Origin: Denitrobacterium detoxificans
GTDB taxonomy: Bacteria > Actinomycetota > Coriobacteriia > Coriobacteriales > Eggerthellaceae
NCBI RefSeq assembly: GCF_015062615.1
Contig: NZ_SUUH01000001.1
Location: forward strand, 124,001 to 188,000
Length of the DNA stretch: 64,000 nucleotides
Reading direction: 5' to 3'
The notes below the pieces were generated by a model. It saw only the letters and a list, made by a program, of their open reading frames with translations, ran no database searches and was not told the DNA's origin. Made by a program: the position numbers and the translations under genes. Of this stretch, positions 51,803 through 61,138 are shown piece after piece; position 1 is the first letter of the stretch; each line of letters starts with the position of its first letter.

Positions 51803-53956
51803 CTACTTGCGGAACGCGTTCTTCACGGCAGCGATAGCCTTGCGAGGCATAACGATACGACCAGCATGCGCGAGCTTCGTACCCAAGCGCATGGTGGGAG
51901 AATCCTTCATGTCGGCAAGAGCCTGTTCGTCGAGACGCAGCACGTAATCCTTGTACAGCATGCGATCTTCCAGGAACTCCTCGACGCCACCCTTTGCCAA
52001 GAGCTCGTACACGCGGTGCTCGCGAGGCCTATGCCAGCAATACTCGTTACCCAGGCGCTCCAGGCACGCGCGCACGGCAGGAAGCTCCTCGTCGATGCAG
52101 GCGTGAAGCTCTTCCAGGTTCTCGGTATGCACGATATCCCACGCGAACGCGCTAGCCAGCACGTTGGAAAGCGAAACGGCATAGCGCTCGTCGCCCACCG
52201 CTTCAATGCCTTTCAAGATGGAAGGCGTAACGCGACGACGCGATGCGCTGCGCTCGCTGCGAAGCTCGTGCTGTTCGTCGAGCTCGAGATAGAACAGCGG
52301 CCACTCGATGAAGCGATCGGCGTTCGACATGCAGTTGAAGGCGCCGTAGGCAATGGACGCGGCAGCAATAGTTGCACGCATGCCAAACGACGCATCGCCC
52401 ATAACGTCGCAAGAATCAAAGGAAAGACCCTGTTCGCGAATGAAGTCATTACGATAGATGCGAGCATATTCGTTTGCATGCGCCACGTCGAAGGCAAAGC
52501 CGGAAATAGATTCGGCGCCCGCCGGAAGCATGGCCGCAACGAATTCCTCGGTCTGAACGGTAACGGCATCAAGCGCATTGGCCGCACGCAGTGCGTCCAC
52601 GACATAGCGCATATCGTTGTCGAGCAACGCGATATCGGACGAGCCCTCGGCAACCAACTCGATAAAGGAAGAAAGGCGGACATCAACGCTCATCGACGGA
52701 TCGATAACCATGCTGTAACGCCCCTTGGATGCATCCAATGCGGCATTGAGGCCCTGGGGCACCGATTCAAACGCACCATCGAGCATGTGCACGTTTGCGT
52801 GCGTATTGCACACGCGCTTGCAAATCATGGGGCTGGAATCGTGAGAGCCGCAATCAACGCAGATGACCTCGTGCTCAACTTCGAGCGCATTGAGTGAAGA
52901 AAGGCACTCGGCCATGGTGCGGCGATTGTCGAGCACGGGAACCAGGAAGGAAACCACGGGCTGTTCTTCGGAAGCTTCCTCATTCGCCTTGCCCTCGGCA
53001 TGCGCAGCTGCCAGGAACGAGTTGTAGAAGTCAATGTCGCTTGCGGCGAAGCACTTGCTGGAAAGAACGAGGTCCTTGTCCATGTCTTCGAGCATCTCGA
53101 GAACGAGGGCATGCACTTCGGGATCGGTCTCGGAAAAGCCGCACTCCCCCAGCACGAAGTTGATGTAGCTGAATTCGCGCACGTACAGAGCTTCCCAGAT
53201 CTTCGCAGAAGCATTGCGACGACGAAGCACCTCGCGCATCTCACGCGTACGGTCGAACGGAATGTGGAAGTCCTTCAGGAAGCTCGAAGAGCTCATGTTC
53301 GTCTGACGATAGTAATAGTAGTTCTTGGGAACCCAAACGATGCGCTTGGCTGCAACCAGGGTTTCCTGCATAAACGGGTTATCGGCCCAACCGGCGCCCT
53401 TGGGCTCCATGAAGCGAATGCCCTCGGATTCCAGGAAGGAACGGCGATAGATAGCCGTCCAGATGCAAGGATGCGACGAAGACAGGCCCGGATGATCGTC
53501 GATGGTAAGCGCAGTGGGAACCTTGGGCATGAATTCGGTAAGCGCAGAGGTGGTTACCGCATCGCCATAGCCATTGCGGCCATCGTAGAACTGCACGTAC
53601 GAACCCTTGACGATATCGGCGGGCTTGCCACCAAAATCCTGGTACGACAGAAGGTCTTCGTACATATGCTCGTCGATGAAGTCGTCGGGCTCAACGATGC
53701 CGATGAATTCGCCCGTAGCGTGATCGAGGCCATAGTTGAGCGAATGACCATAGCCGCCATTGGGCTTGTCGAGCACTTTGAAGCGGCTATCGGCCGCAGC
53801 GTACTCGTTCATAACCGCAAGGGAATCATCCTTGCTGCCGTCGTTGATGCAAAGCACCTCGATATCCTGAAGCGTCTGCGCTTTGATGCTATCAAGGCAC
53901 TGCCTCAGATAGGGAATCGCATTGTAGACGGGGATGAGAATGGATACTTTGGGCAT
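51803..53956 (-). CDS. Glycosyltransferase family 2, two-domain
   Basis: A 717-residue cytoplasmic protein. The first domain is a standard GT2 (VSILIPVYNAIPYLRQCLDSIKAQTLQDIEVLCINDGSKDDS, GGYGHSLNYGLDHATGEFIGIVEPDDFID). A second GT2-like domain starts near residue 325 (VSFLVPVLDNRRTMAECLSSL ... ICVDCGSHDSS) but has VIDPSMSVD in place of the usual acidic metal motif. A helical C-terminal region follows. ATG 53956 is chosen for AGGAGG upstream. It heads a two-gene operon with the 681-residue transferase. Confidence 0.87.
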   Translation of the reverse strand: MPKVSILIPVYNAIPYLRQCLDSIKAQTLQDIEVLCINDGSKDDSLAVMNEYAAADSRFKVLDKPNGGYGHSLNYGLDHATGEFIGIVEPDDFIDEHMYEDLLSYQDFGGKPADIVKGSYVQFYDGRNGYGDAVTTSALTEFMPKVPTALTIDDHPGLSSSHPCIWTAIYRRSFLESEGIRFMEPKGAGWADNPFMQETLVAAKRIVWVPKNYYYYRQTNMSSSSFLKDFHIPFDRTREMREVLRRRNASAKIWEALYVREFSYINFVLGECGFSETDPEVHALVLEMLEDMDKDLVLSSKCFAASDIDFYNSFLAAAHAEGKANEEASEEQPVVSFLVPVLDNRRTMAECLSSLNALEVEHEVICVDCGSHDSSPMICKRVCNTHANVHMLDGAFESVPQGLNAALDASKGRYSMVIDPSMSVDVRLSSFIELVAEGSSDIALLDNDMRYVVDALRAANALDAVTVQTEEFVAAMLPAGAESISGFAFDVAHANEYARIYRNDFIREQGLSFDSCDVMGDASFGMRATIAAASIAYGAFNCMSNADRFIEWPLFYLELDEQHELRSERSASRRRVTPSILKGIEAVGDERYAVSLSNVLASAFAWDIVHTENLEELHACIDEELPAVRACLERLGNEYCWHRPREHRVYELLAKGGVEEFLEDRMLYKDYVLRLDEQALADMKDSPTMRLGTKLAHAGRIVMPRKAIAAVKNAFRK

Positions 53957-53980
53957 GCACGCCTCCTGCAATCAGCTAAT

Positions 53981-54013
53981 AAAAAAGCAGGTCGCAGCTG
54001 AGCCGCGACCTGC
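53981..54013 (-). terminator. Terminator of tRNA-Glu
   Basis: GCAGGTCGC (53987-53995) pairs with GCGACCTGC (54005-54013), 9-base loop, six T on the minus strand. Confidence 0.88.
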
Positions 54014-54020
54014 GTTATTT

Positions 54021-54095
54021 TGGTGCCCCCAACGAGAATCGAACTCGTGTCTCAGCCTTGAAAGGGCCGCGTCCTGACCGCTAGACTATGGGGAC
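54021..54095 (-). tRNA. tRNA-Glu (TTC)
   Basis: Seventy-two bases plus an encoded CCA. Acceptor arm GTCCCCA/TGGGGGC, anticodon loop CTTTCAA with TTC, T arm ACGAG-TTCGATT-CTCGT. Followed by a strong terminator. Confidence 0.97.
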
Positions 54096-54125
54096 GATCA
54101 TGCGCTTCCGTGAAGCAGCTAGGCT

Positions 54126-54154
54126 ATTATGGCAAAGCACCGCGGGCGACGCAA
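54126..54154 (-). promoter_or_regulatory. Promoter of tRNA-Glu
   Basis: TTGCGT (54149-54154) and CATAAT (54126-54131) on the minus strand, 17 bases apart; the -35 box is the same as at tRNA-Asp copy 1. Confidence 0.7.
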
Positions 54155-54205
54155 GGGCCATTTTTGCGACAAAGGCGCCGTTCACACGATGTCCACGATT
54201 TGCCC

Positions 54206-55195
54206 CTACCCCCTCGTGTCGTAGCGCTCCTTCACGATGTACAAAGGCCTACGCTTCTGCTCGATATAGCTTCGTGCCTGGTAATCGCCCATCACACCCA
54301 GCACCAAAAGCTGAAGGCCGCCAAAGAGGAGGACGAGGCACACGAGCGTGGGGTAGCCGGGGATGGCAATGCCCATGATGAGGTAATCGACGATGAGAAC
54401 ATAGAGCAAGTAGAGCGTAGCCACCAAGCTGGAAACGAAACCTATGTACTTCGCCACCTTCAGGGGCCACGTGGTGAAGGCGATGATTCCCGAGAAGGCA
54501 TACTTGAAGAGCTTGCGCGTAGACCAGCTTGACTCCCCCGTCAGGCGCTCGTCGGGCGTATAGGGAACGGCATGCGTATTGAAGCCTACCCAGGCGAACA
54601 GCCCCTTGCTAAAGCGGTAGTACTCGGGCATGGAAACAAGGGCATCGGCCACGGTACGCCGGAACACCCGAAAGTCGCTCATGTTCTCGGGCATCTCGAT
54701 TTCGTCGGACGCCACGTTGAACGTGCGGTAGAAACGGCGCTTCAACCAAGCCTGAACCTTATTCTCGCGTCGCGTTTCCTGGTACGCCGCCACAACGTCG
54801 CACTCTTCGTGCTCCACCAGGTACTGGTACATGCTGAAGGCCAAGGCAGGATCTTGCTGCAAGTCGGCATCGATAAGGCACACGCAGGAGCCCTGCGATT
54901 CCTTCATGCCACAGAAGATGGCGCTTTCCTTACCGAAGTTGCGCGAAAACCCAATAGCGCGCAGCGCATGAACGCCGGCGTCTTCGGAAATGAGGCTACG
55001 CAGCTGCGCCATGGTGCCATCGGAACTGCCGTCGTTCACGTAGACGATCTCGTACGAAACGCCCGAACCGTCGAATACGTCCTTCACGCGTTCGAAAAAC
55101 GCATGGACGTTCTTTTCCTCGTTATGGCAAGGAACAATCAGGGATAGGTCGAAGGCCTGGGGCAATGGCGCTACGCGCGAAGAATCTACAGTCAT
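54206..55195 (-). CDS. GtrB/DPM1-like glycosyltransferase with two membrane helices
   Basis: A 329-residue enzyme. The GT2 domain (LSLIVPCHNEEKNVHAFFERV, EIVYVNDGSSDGT, CLIDADLQQDPALAF, MSDFRVFRRTVADAL) is followed by two membrane helices (about 235-300) and a basic tail, the plan of undecaprenyl-phosphate glucosyl- and aminoarabinosyl-transferases. It probably loads a sugar on undecaprenyl phosphate for transfer outside the cell. ATG 55195 is preferred over an in-frame TTG six bases earlier; the ribosome site is weak. Confidence 0.9.
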   Translation of the reverse strand: MTVDSSRVAPLPQAFDLSLIVPCHNEEKNVHAFFERVKDVFDGSGVSYEIVYVNDGSSDGTMAQLRSLISEDAGVHALRAIGFSRNFGKESAIFCGMKESQGSCVCLIDADLQQDPALAFSMYQYLVEHEECDVVAAYQETRRENKVQAWLKRRFYRTFNVASDEIEMPENMSDFRVFRRTVADALVSMPEYYRFSKGLFAWVGFNTHAVPYTPDERLTGESSWSTRKLFKYAFSGIIAFTTWPLKVAKYIGFVSSLVATLYLLYVLIVDYLIMGIAIPGYPTLVCLVLLFGGLQLLVLGVMGDYQARSYIEQKRRPLYIVKERYDTRG

Positions 55196-55290
55196 GGGCA
55201 ATCTTTACAGACGATGTGTATCGGACACACCCAGTGTAGCGCATGGTAAGATTTTCCAGAACCTGAACAAGAAGGAGATACGTTAGGCAC

Positions 55291-56184
55291 ATGACGTACG
55301 CGCAAGCCCCCGACATTATCTACCATGCCGACGATTACGGCATCACCCCAGCTCAATCGGAACTCATTCTTTCCTACGCGAAGGCATGCGGCGGCACGGG
55401 AACACTCAACAGCGTTTCGGTCATGGTCAACGCACCCAGTTTCAGCGAGTCCATCCCCCTGCTCCAGAAGCACGAAGGGAGCATCCTTGCAAGCCTGCAC
55501 GTGAACGTGGTGGAGGGGCCCTGCTGCGCGGACCCCAAGAGCATTCCCCTGCTCGTAGACGACAAGGGCGTATTCCGCCAAAGCTTCGCCTCGATGCTCA
55601 AGCTCTCATTCGGGTCCCAGAAAGCCGAGCTCACCAATCAGCTGGCCACGGAAATCGGCGCACAGCTCGACCGTCATCTAGCTGCGCTTCCCCATGCGAA
55701 GGATGCGCTGCGCATCGATAGCCACCAGCATTTTCACCTTATTCCCGCCGTATTCGACGCGCTACTGCGAGCCGTCGAGGAACGCGGATGCACCATCGCA
55801 TTCCTGCGCATCCCCGCCGAGCCGGTACTCCCCTTCCTGAAGACGCCCCGCGTATGGCTGCGCATTCCCGCCATCAACTGGATCAAGCACTGGCTTCTCA
55901 ATTTCCTCTGGCGCATGGATAAGAAGAAACTTCCCAATTACCAAGTCATATCCGCCGTATTCTGCGGCATCAACTTCAGTGGCCACATGACGCCCGAACG
56001 GGTCGCGGCAGTTCTGCCCGCCTTCAAGGCGTACGCCAGGAAACGGGACATGCCGCTCGAGCTGCTCTTCCACCCGGGCGCCGTTCCCCAAAAAGACGCG
56101 CTTAACCCGAAGCTCACGGGCTTCGTGGATTTCTACACCTCGCCGTTGCGGGGAATCGAAGGAGAAGCGCTGCGTTCACTGTAA
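55291..56184 (+). CDS. YdjC/ChbG-family carbohydrate deacetylase
   Basis: A 297-residue protein of the YdjC (ChbG/HpnK) family. The metal-binding HADDYG near the N terminus, LHVNVVEG (about residue 70) and DSHQHFHLIP (about 145) are the family signatures. Known members remove acetyl groups from N-acetylated sugars. AGGAG lies 13 bases before ATG 55291. Divergent from the GtrB-like gene, it may trim an envelope glycan or lipid-linked sugar. Confidence 0.88.
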   Translation: MTYAQAPDIIYHADDYGITPAQSELILSYAKACGGTGTLNSVSVMVNAPSFSESIPLLQKHEGSILASLHVNVVEGPCCADPKSIPLLVDDKGVFRQSFASMLKLSFGSQKAELTNQLATEIGAQLDRHLAALPHAKDALRIDSHQHFHLIPAVFDALLRAVEERGCTIAFLRIPAEPVLPFLKTPRVWLRIPAINWIKHWLLNFLWRMDKKKLPNYQVISAVFCGINFSGHMTPERVAAVLPAFKAYARKRDMPLELLFHPGAVPQKDALNPKLTGFVDFYTSPLRGIEGEALRSL

Positions 56185-56312
56185 CGCCATACCGCGCCTA
56201 TATACTAGTCCGCTAGTACATACGCATCGCATCGTGTTCGCATGCCGAACTCATCCACGCCGATGTTTCGCGTATAAAGCGCATAGTAGATAGATTCAAG
56301 GAATAATCCCAT

Positions 56313-57842
<1,530 letters not shown>

Positions 57843-57857
57843 CCATTAGGTCATCGT

Positions 57858-57886
57858 GAGAGGCGGTTTTCACCGCCTCTCTTTTT
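57858..57886 (+). terminator. Terminator of the helicase gene
   Basis: GAGAGGCGGT (57858-57867) pairs with ACCGCCTCTC (57872-57881), 4-base loop, five T. Confidence 0.92.
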
Positions 57887-57990
57887 CCCACCTACCACCA
57901 ACTTGCAGAAAAGTTCCGCTGAGCGAAAGCGCGCCCCCTTGCATGGGGGCTTTGCTATCGTTTTCACAGAGAGAGGAAAAGGAGCACGTT

Positions 57991-58332
57991 ATGAGAATCG
58001 CGGTTGCGAGTAACGGCCTGGACGTTGCGGAGAGCTTCCCCCAGTGCCTAAATTTCAATTACTACACCACGAAGAGCTACGAAATAGCCGAATCTCAAAA
58101 CATACCCGCTCAGGGGCTCACGGGGGAAGAGTACGCCAATCTCATGGAACGCATCGACGTCGACACGTTCATCTGCCATTCCATCGCCCCCGCACACAAA
58201 TCGGCATTCGAGGATCGCGGTATAGAAGTCGTTAGCGGGGCAAGCGGACGTGCCATGCAGGTAGCCGAATCGTACGTTCAGAAGAAAGCCGAAGAACTGG
58301 AAAACGAAGAGGCTCAAGAAGACGACGAATAG
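57991..58332 (+). CDS. NifX/NifB-type FeMo-cofactor-binding domain protein
   Basis: A 113-residue protein of the dinitrogenase iron-molybdenum cofactor (DiNase_FeMo-co) family: MRIAVASNGLDVAESFPQCLNF and FICHSIAPAHKSAFEDRGIEVVSGASG give its alternating alpha/beta plan. The C terminus is an acidic Glu/Asp tail. ATG 57991 follows AAAGGAGCACG. No nitrogenase genes are near, so it more likely binds a metal cofactor in some other process, as many single-domain members do. Confidence 0.8.
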   Translation: MRIAVASNGLDVAESFPQCLNFNYYTTKSYEIAESQNIPAQGLTGEEYANLMERIDVDTFICHSIAPAHKSAFEDRGIEVVSGASGRAMQVAESYVQKKAEELENEEAQEDDE

Positions 58333-58405
58333 CAAGTCCGCCCCTTGCACTACGACGCCCTCACAAAGCAACGGCGCATAAGAAAAAGCTTCATGAGGAA
58401 AAACA

Positions 58406-58435
58406 AAAAGGGATTGGCGAATGCCAATCCCTTTT
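58406..58435 (-). terminator. Terminator of the infC-rpmI-rplT operon
   Basis: AAAAGGGATTGGC (58406-58418) pairs with GCCAATCCCTTTT (58423-58435) around GAAT; TTTTTG follows on the minus strand. It can also stop plus-strand transcripts. Confidence 0.92.
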
Positions 58436-58455
58436 AGCATGCTATGCAGCCGGAT

Positions 58456-58809
58456 TTACAGAGCCTTCTTGGCAACTTCCGTAAGAGCGGCGAACGCAGG
58501 AGCATCGTTCACGGCCATGTCGGCAAGAACCTTGCGGTCAAGCTCGACGCCAGCCTTCTTCAGGCCGTTCATGAACGTAGAGTAGCTCATGCCATTGATG
58601 CGAGCGGCAGCGTTGATACGCGTGATCCAAAGACGACGGATCTCACGCTTCTTGTTGCGGCGATCGCGGTACTGGTACTGCAGCGAATGCTGGACCTGTT
58701 CCTTCGCAGCGCGATAGGAACGAGACTTTGCGCCATAGTAACCCTTGGCACGATTAAGGACGGTGCGGCGCTTCTTATGAGCGTTAACGGCACGCTTTAC
58801 ACGAGGCAT
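58456..58809 (-). CDS. rplT: 50S ribosomal protein L20
   Basis: A 117-residue ribosomal protein: MPRVKRAVNAHKKR, YYGAKSRSYR, NGLKKAGVELDRKVLADMA. ATG 58809 follows GGGAGGATTGAA. L20 is needed early in 50S assembly and in other bacteria represses its own operon. Confidence 0.97.
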   Translation of the reverse strand: MPRVKRAVNAHKKRRTVLNRAKGYYGAKSRSYRAAKEQVQHSLQYQYRDRRNKKREIRRLWITRINAAARINGMSYSTFMNGLKKAGVELDRKVLADMAVNDAPAFAALTEVAKKAL

Positions 58810-58828
58810 TTCAATCCTCCCTTACTTA

Positions 58829-59026
58829 CTATCGACGGCCAAGATTGCGAGCGATGACCTTCTGGTCAGCCTTGGCAATCTCGGTTTCGTGGCGGAAATT
58901 ACGCTTGCGCTTCTGGCTCTTCTTGGTGAGAATGTGGCTCTTGTAAGCCTTGGAGCGCATGATCTTGCCAGAACCGGTAACGCGGAAACGCTTAGCGGTG
59001 CCGCGATGAGTCTTCATCTTGGGCAT
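58829..59026 (-). CDS. rpmI: 50S ribosomal protein L35
   Basis: A 65-residue basic protein (MPKMKTHRGTAKRFRVTGSGKI). ATG 59026 follows GGGGAGTAAC and starts one base after the infC stop. Confidence 0.97.
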   Translation of the reverse strand: MPKMKTHRGTAKRFRVTGSGKIMRSKAYKSHILTKKSQKRKRNFRHETEIAKADQKVIARNLGRR

Positions 59027-59027
59027 G

Positions 59028-59612
59028 TTACTCCCCTTCCTTTTCTTCGACGTTCTTCCTATTACGCTTACCAGCAGCAGCCTTCTTGTTCTTGGCCGTG
59101 CCAGGCAAAGGCGAAATAACCATGTGCATATTGCGGCCTTCCATCTTGGGCTGGCTTTCGATTGCCGCAATATCCTTCAAATCATCAGCCAGGCGTTCCA
59201 GGATGCTCAGACCCTGTTCCGGATGAGCCATTTCGCGGCCGCGGAACATAATCGTGATCTTGACCTTGTTGCCCGCCTCGAGGAAGCGAATGACGTGCTT
59301 CTTCTTGGTGGTGTAGTCGCCCACATCGATCTTAGGACGAAACTTCATTTCCTTGGTTTCGATCTTGCTCTGGTTCTTGCGAGCCTGCTTGGCCTTGATA
59401 GCCTGTTCGTACTTGAACTTCCCGTAATCCATTACGCGACATACGGGCGGATTCGCATTCGGAGCGATTTCAACGAGGTCGAGGCCAGCGTTATCGGCAA
59501 CATGCTGAGCTTCCTCGACGGCGCAAATGCCCATCTGCTCTCCGTCATAGCCAATGAGACGCACTTCACGTGCGGTGATGGACTCATTGAGCCGTGGTTC
59601 CTGTGCAGCTAT
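59028..59612 (-). CDS. infC: Translation initiation factor IF-3
   Basis: A 194-residue factor. EPRLNESITAREVRLIGYDGEQMG is the N-terminal domain, FRPKIDVGDYTTKKKHVIRFLEAGNKVKITIMFRGREMAH the C-terminal RNA-binding domain; a basic tail follows. The start is taken as the ATA at 59612-59610, because AAGGGGG (59621-59627) lies exactly 8 bases upstream and the protein then begins just before the conserved EPRLNE. A GTG three codons earlier abuts the ribosome site and is unlikely. Rare start codons are typical of infC and allow IF-3 to limit its own synthesis. Confidence 0.93.
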   Translation of the reverse strand: MAAQEPRLNESITAREVRLIGYDGEQMGICAVEEAQHVADNAGLDLVEIAPNANPPVCRVMDYGKFKYEQAIKAKQARKNQSKIETKEMKFRPKIDVGDYTTKKKHVIRFLEAGNKVKITIMFRGREMAHPEQGLSILERLADDLKDIAAIESQPKMEGRNMHMVISPLPGTAKNKKAAAGKRNRKNVEEKEGE

Positions 59613-59649
59613 CGCAAACACCCCCTTCAAGGTATCGTTGCTATCTAAT

Positions 59650-59676
59650 AAAAAACCCATGGCATCGAGCCATGGG
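59650..59676 (-). terminator. Attenuator-like terminator in the infC leader
   Basis: CCCATGGC (59656-59663) pairs perfectly with GCCATGGG (59669-59676); six T follow on the minus strand. It lies 37 bases upstream of the infC start, in the leader rather than after a gene, so it probably controls read-through into infC-rpmI-rplT. Confidence 0.75.
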
Positions 59677-59858
59677 ACACACAACAAAATACGCCTTACA
59701 GCATATATTCGCATGACCCATCAGCAACCGAAGCGCCGAAACAGGTGGGGCTACAACGCCCTCTTGAATGACAGCTTGCTTATCCTACCACTTCGTATTC
59801 TGCGATATGCGCGAAAAGGATTCGCGGCACGCATTCTACACAAGGGAAAAGCAACGTG

Positions 59859-61037
59859 CTACTTCTCTTCCCCAGACTCCGGGTCTTCCGGAATCTGCTC
59901 GCCCCGGCCATAGCCCGAAGGCATACGCGGGCCTTCCTTGCCCTTATGCTCGTAGTAATGGCGCAAAACGGGCTTGAACAGCTTGAACTTCCAAATGACA
60001 ACGGCGAGTGCCGCAGCAAGAACCCCAAGGATGACCCAACGTTCCGAGCCAGTGAATTGACCAATGGAAATGCCAATGGCGCCAAGCACGCCCGAGCAGC
60101 AATACAAAATGACAACCGCCTTGCGCTGGCTGAATCCAGCGTCTAGCAGGCGATGGTGCACATGGCCCAAATCGGCCTCATCGATATGCTTGTGGGCAAC
60201 CTTGCGACGCACGATAGCCGAAAGCGTGTCTATAACGGGAACGCCGGCAATGACCAGCGGAACGAGCATGAGCACCAAGCTGGACATGCGCACGACACCC
60301 ATAATGGACACAATGCCAACGATTAGGCCCAGAAAAAGAGAGCCAGAATCACCCATGAATACGGTAGCCGGATAGAAGTTGAAACGAAGGAATGCCAGGC
60401 AGGCACCGATAAGCGCAAGGCACATGCCCGTAAGCGTGAACGAACCCTGCGCGGCAACAAGCACCATAAGACATGCGGTAACGATGGCAACGATACCTGC
60501 GGCAAGGCCATCCAATCCGTCGATAAGATTGGTGATGTTCACGAACCCAAGCAAGTAGATGACAGTAATGGGCATATCGGCCCAATGCAGGAAAATGAGC
60601 CTATGACCTTCCGCATCGATGGGAGAGCCAATGGCGTCGATGGAAATGCCCGCAGCGTAAATGAGGCAGCAGGCCACAATCTGACCAGCAAACTTGATCT
60701 TGGCGTTGATCTGGCGAACGTCATCGACCAGGCCCAAGGCGAACATGAACGTAATGCCACAGACCAGAAGCGGCGGATTCACGTTGCGTTCCATGATGAT
60801 GTCGAGCCAACTGTGGCCGCAGGTAAACGACTGAACGTACATGACCAGAAGACCGGCCATGAAGCCAACGTAGAGTGCAATGCCACCGCAGCGCGGGATG
60901 GGCGTAGTGTTGACGCGGCGATTGCTGGGATAGTCGATGGCGCCAATGCGAAGCGCGATGCGCTTGGATACGGGCACCATGATATACGTGACCACGAAAG
61001 CCACCAGCAATACAATGCCCAACTGAAAAAAATCCAA
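59859..61037 (-). CDS. Undecaprenyl-phosphate GlcNAc-1-phosphate transferase (WecA/TagO)
   Basis: A 392-residue polytopic membrane enzyme that starts lipid-linked glycan synthesis. DYPSNRRVNTTPIPRCGGIALYVGF, ALGLVDDVRQI, NITNLIDGLDGLAAG, FMGDSGSLFLG and DLGHVHHRLLDAGFSQRKAV are the family motifs. It starts at TTG 61037, with GAGG 7 bases upstream; no ATG fits. It would provide the lipid acceptor for the glycosyltransferases around 42-55 kb. Confidence 0.93.
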   Translation of the reverse strand: MDFFQLGIVLLVAFVVTYIMVPVSKRIALRIGAIDYPSNRRVNTTPIPRCGGIALYVGFMAGLLVMYVQSFTCGHSWLDIIMERNVNPPLLVCGITFMFALGLVDDVRQINAKIKFAGQIVACCLIYAAGISIDAIGSPIDAEGHRLIFLHWADMPITVIYLLGFVNITNLIDGLDGLAAGIVAIVTACLMVLVAAQGSFTLTGMCLALIGACLAFLRFNFYPATVFMGDSGSLFLGLIVGIVSIMGVVRMSSLVLMLVPLVIAGVPVIDTLSAIVRRKVAHKHIDEADLGHVHHRLLDAGFSQRKAVVILYCCSGVLGAIGISIGQFTGSERWVILGVLAAALAVVIWKFKLFKPVLRHYYEHKGKEGPRMPSGYGRGEQIPEDPESGEEK

Positions 61038-61066
61038 CGCTAGTCCTCGTGCCGCCCTACAGTATC

Positions 61067-61089
61067 GCGCCCATATCTAGTATGGGCGC
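61067..61089. other. Hairpin upstream of the wecA-type gene
   Basis: GCGCCCATA (61067-61075) pairs perfectly with TATGGGCGC (61081-61089) around TCTAG. No T tract. It may be an operator or a processing site between this gene and the one upstream. Confidence 0.4.
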
Positions 61090-61138
61090 ACAATCGATGA
61101 ATTATAGCTCTTTCGTTCTACCAGAACTCAAACCGCAT

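Noticed and set aside
57991..58332. Evidence for nitrogen fixation
   Set aside because: A single NifX-like domain is widespread outside diazotrophs, and no nitrogenase gene is present in the window.
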